Shown here in pieces: positions 7,390 to 9,176 of a stretch of 9,176 nt of DNA. Both the position numbers and the translations under genes were made by a program. A model generated the notes under the pieces. It ran no database searches, was not told the DNA's origin, and saw only the letters and a list, made by a program, of their open reading frames with translations. The first letter of the stretch is position 1; the number at the start of each line of letters is the position of its first letter. This DNA is from an uncultured Clostridia bacterium (GTDB lineage: Bacteria > Bacillota > Clostridia > TANB77 > CAG-508), in assembly GCA_934130085.1 (NCBI GenBank), contig CAKOXK010000018.1, positions 1 to 9,176 of the forward strand, written 5' to 3'.

Positions 7390-8793
7390 ATGAAAAGAAA
7401 AAGATTAAAAATAATAATTATAATCATAACAATTATAGCCATATTAGTAGCGACATTTTTATGGATATTCTTTAACACGGATTTTTTCAGAACAAAAAGA
7501 AGCGCATTTCATAGATATTTCGAAACAATTCCCGAGGCACTAGATATAGTTGAAAAAGAAGAAAAAGAATTTGCAAAATATCGCGAAAAGAAAGAAGAAA
7601 CTCCATACATTAGAAAATCAAATATCAGTATTGAATCATCATCTAATATAGCAGATAGTAATATCCTTGATAAAATTAAAACAACAGTTATAGAAAAAAA
7701 TGATGTTCAAAACGAGAAGATGTCAGTGGACATATCAATAAACAACGCAAAAGATACAATAGAAAATATATCGATATTAAGAAATAAAAACATTATAGGA
7801 GCTAAGTGCACAGATGTTGTAACAGGATATGTGTGCATAAAAAATGAAAATTTTCCTAAAATAATAGAAGATCTTAGTAAGAAAAAAACAATTATTGCTA
7901 ATGAAATAAATAGAGTAAATCTATCGAAAGTATTAGAAACAACGAAAGTTGAAAAGAATAAAATTGAAAATCTAAACGAGATAATAAAAAATAACATTCC
8001 TGTAACTGCATATAATAAAGAAAAGAGAAACAAAGTAAAAATAGGTGAAAAAATTTATACAACAACTGCGTATTCGATAGAATTAAACCAAGATGAAAGT
8101 GCAACATTACAAATAAATCTTTTAACAAAAATATCACAAGACAGTATATTAATGGATTATATAACATCAAAATTAAAATTGCTTAATATAAATGAGGACT
8201 ATGCATCAATTAATAGCCTAAATGCTAAGCTAAAGAGTAGAATAAATGAATTAAAACAAAATCCCAAAACTGCAAAAAAATTAAAAGTAATACTTCATGA
8301 ATACAAACAAAAAAATATAAAAACTGAAATAATATATGGAGAACATCAAATCTCAATTACCCATTTAACAAACGCAGAAAATGAATTATCAGCAATAAAA
8401 ATTCAAAATAAAGAATACTCCTTAGAAAAGAAAGATGGAAAATACATTGTATTATATGCAGATGATAGTGAAGAAAAGTCATTAAAAATAGAATACAACC
8501 AAACTGGAACATTAGAAAATAATGATCTAAAAAATTATATGACAATAAGTAAAAAGGATGGAATAAAAAGCATAACATATAAATATGAGGATAGCATAAA
8601 CTTTACAAACGATATAGGAACAATTAAGGATTTAACAAATGAGAGTAGAGCAGTGCTAAATGATTATTCAGATGACGAGGTAAAATCATTTGTTGAGGCC
8701 TTGAAAAACAAAATAAATCAAACCTATATAAATAAAGGAGCTACAATAGGAATAAACTTAGATCCAATTTTTGAAATGAGCAATAATGGGTAG
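7390..8793 (+). CDS. membrane-anchored, probably exported protein of unknown function
   Basis: I do not recognise this 467-residue protein. It begins with a basic stretch KRKRLK and one hydrophobic segment (about residues 8-28, mostly Ile) with no clear signal peptidase or lipobox site. It is therefore probably an N-terminal anchor with the rest outside the cell. Just after the membrane lies NTDFFRTKRSAFHRYFE (29-45), then a charged helical stretch (about 50-72). The remainder is lysine-, asparagine- and isoleucine-rich with alternating hydrophobic residues, suggesting beta-rich domains around a helical part (about 255-305). The only cysteines are Cys140 and Cys149, eight residues apart, which could form one disulfide. 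The ribosome site GGAGA (7373-7377) is 12 bases from ATG 7390, rather far. The gene stands alone between a repeat-filled gap and the terminal non-coding region, so context gives no function. A cell-envelope or sporulation-related role is possible but unsupported. Confidence 0.75.
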   Translation: MKRKRLKIIIIIITIIAILVATFLWIFFNTDFFRTKRSAFHRYFETIPEALDIVEKEEKEFAKYREKKEETPYIRKSNISIESSSNIADSNILDKIKTTVIEKNDVQNEKMSVDISINNAKDTIENISILRNKNIIGAKCTDVVTGYVCIKNENFPKIIEDLSKKKTIIANEINRVNLSKVLETTKVEKNKIENLNEIIKNNIPVTAYNKEKRNKVKIGEKIYTTTAYSIELNQDESATLQINLLTKISQDSILMDYITSKLKLLNINEDYASINSLNAKLKSRINELKQNPKTAKKLKVILHEYKQKNIKTEIIYGEHQISITHLTNAENELSAIKIQNKEYSLEKKDGKYIVLYADDSEEKSLKIEYNQTGTLENNDLKNYMTISKKDGIKSITYKYEDSINFTNDIGTIKDLTNESRAVLNDYSDDEVKSFVEALKNKINQTYINKGATIGINLDPIFEMSNNG

Positions 8794-8830
8794 AGGAGAC
8801 TATTTAACACAAAAAATGTAAAGCAAAATG

Positions 8831-8945
8831 TAAATGCAAGCCTGAAAAGTAAATGCTTTTTTGCGTCAAAAAAGTCAACTTAAAAAGTGAATTTTAGCTA
8901 ACAGATAAATGCTACAAAAAAAACGTCAAGTAAAAAGTTAAATGC
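8831..8945. repeat. degenerate repeat field with four TAAATGC motifs
   Basis: TAAATGC occurs at 8831-8837, 8850-8856, 8906-8912 and 8939-8945. CGTCAA occurs at 8864-8869 and 8924-8929, and AAAAAGT blocks follow both. The two larger blocks therefore look like diverged copies about 56-60 bases apart. No reading frame of note is seen in 8794-9176. The field ends about 70 bases before the strong promoter at 9013. Confidence 0.5.
8835..8864 (+). terminator. weak terminator-like hairpin after the unknown gene
   Basis: AAAAG (8845-8849) can pair with CTTTT (8856-8860) around TAAATG, followed by two more Ts. Alternatively GCAAGC can pair with the two ends of GCTTTTTTGC. Both structures are short and AU-rich. 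It is the best terminator candidate between the unknown gene and the next promoter, but a poor one. Confidence 0.2.
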
Positions 8946-9012
8946 AATTTTGCAGGGTAAAAGCAATTTGTACGAAAAAAACAAAAAAAATAAAAAAAGT
9001 TGAAAAAATGTG

Positions 9013-9041
9013 TTGACATTTTAAAACTTCCATTGTATAAT
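9013..9041 (+). promoter_or_regulatory. perfect consensus sigma-A promoter with upstream A-tracts, rRNA-type
   Basis: TTGACA (9013-9018) and TATAAT (9036-9041) are both exact and 17 bases apart. The 45 bases before the -35 box are dense in A-tracts (about 8971-9008), like the UP element of stable RNA promoters. Transcription would start near 9048. No protein gene follows inside the window, so the transcript runs past its right edge. Confidence 0.85.
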
Positions 9042-9048
9042 AAGTATC

Positions 9049-9176
9049 GTTCCAGTCAGGAAGAAAAACAAGACTGAAACAAGCTTAATAACAAGCATTA
9101 AGTACATTGAAAAGTAAACAATGAATCTTTTGAGAAACCAATAAAATTGCGGTAGTTAATTGTACTACCAAGCAAT
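9049..9176 (+). other. transcribed leader, probably of a ribosomal RNA operon
   Basis: ATTGAAAAGTAAACAA (9106-9121) closely resembles the CTTTGAAAACTAAACAA block found in Bacillus rRNA leaders and spacers. The leader also has a short hairpin CTTAAT/ATTAAG (9084-9102). A larger one lies at the very end: GGTAGT (9151-9156) pairs with ACTACC (9164-9169), extended by ATTGC/GCAAT across a two-base AA bulge (9146-9176). There is no ribosome site with a long reading frame. A 16S rRNA gene shortly beyond the window is my inference; another leader-controlled gene is the alternative. Confidence 0.5.

Noticed and set aside
7707..8170. Overlapping minus-strand open frames of 90-108 codons rich in Phe and Leu
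   Set aside because: They are complements of the A-rich unknown gene, with no ribosome site or recognisable domain.

Overview
The window is a strongly AT-rich, low-GC stretch with every recognisable gene on the + strand. It has Shine-Dalgarno sequences of the AGGAGG type, the standard genetic code (TGG for Trp, no in-frame TGA) and a sigma-A type promoter set. The gene content (tsaE, a tsaB-rimI fusion, a Lon-like AAA protease, lepA, rlmB) and the codon use point to a Firmicute, most likely a clostridial-type anaerobe. The genus cannot be named from the sequence alone.

Layout: a consensus promoter (91-119) drives tsaE (158-628). Next comes a tsaB-rimI fusion gene (676-1822) whose TsaB part carries a one-base insertion at 874, in the most conserved TsaB motif. 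A Lon-family AAA protease gene (1858-4233) follows after 35 bases. After a 96-base leader comes lepA (4330-6153). Three tandem copies of a 40-bp unit begin at the lepA stop and lead to a hairpin and rlmB (6332-7093). A 296-base non-coding gap with five copies of a 32/33-bp unit (7197-7358) precedes a gene of unknown function for a membrane-anchored, probably exported protein (7390-8793). The last 383 bases hold no gene. They contain a degenerate repeat field, an A-tract region, a perfect TTGACA-17-TATAAT promoter and a leader that resembles the start of a ribosomal RNA operon, so 16S rRNA probably lies just past the right edge.

The recognised genes share a theme of translation and protein quality. 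TsaE and TsaB help make t6A at position 37 of ANN-decoding tRNAs, RimI acetylates the N-terminus of ribosomal protein S18, LepA (EF4) acts on the ribosome, and RlmB methylates 23S rRNA. A probable rRNA operon follows.

I found no new defence or mobile system here. The points most worth a second look are the frameshift in tsaB, a codon-usage break inside lepA, the two unrelated tandem repeat arrays flanking rlmB, the unknown exported protein, and the repeat field upstream of the strong terminal promoter.
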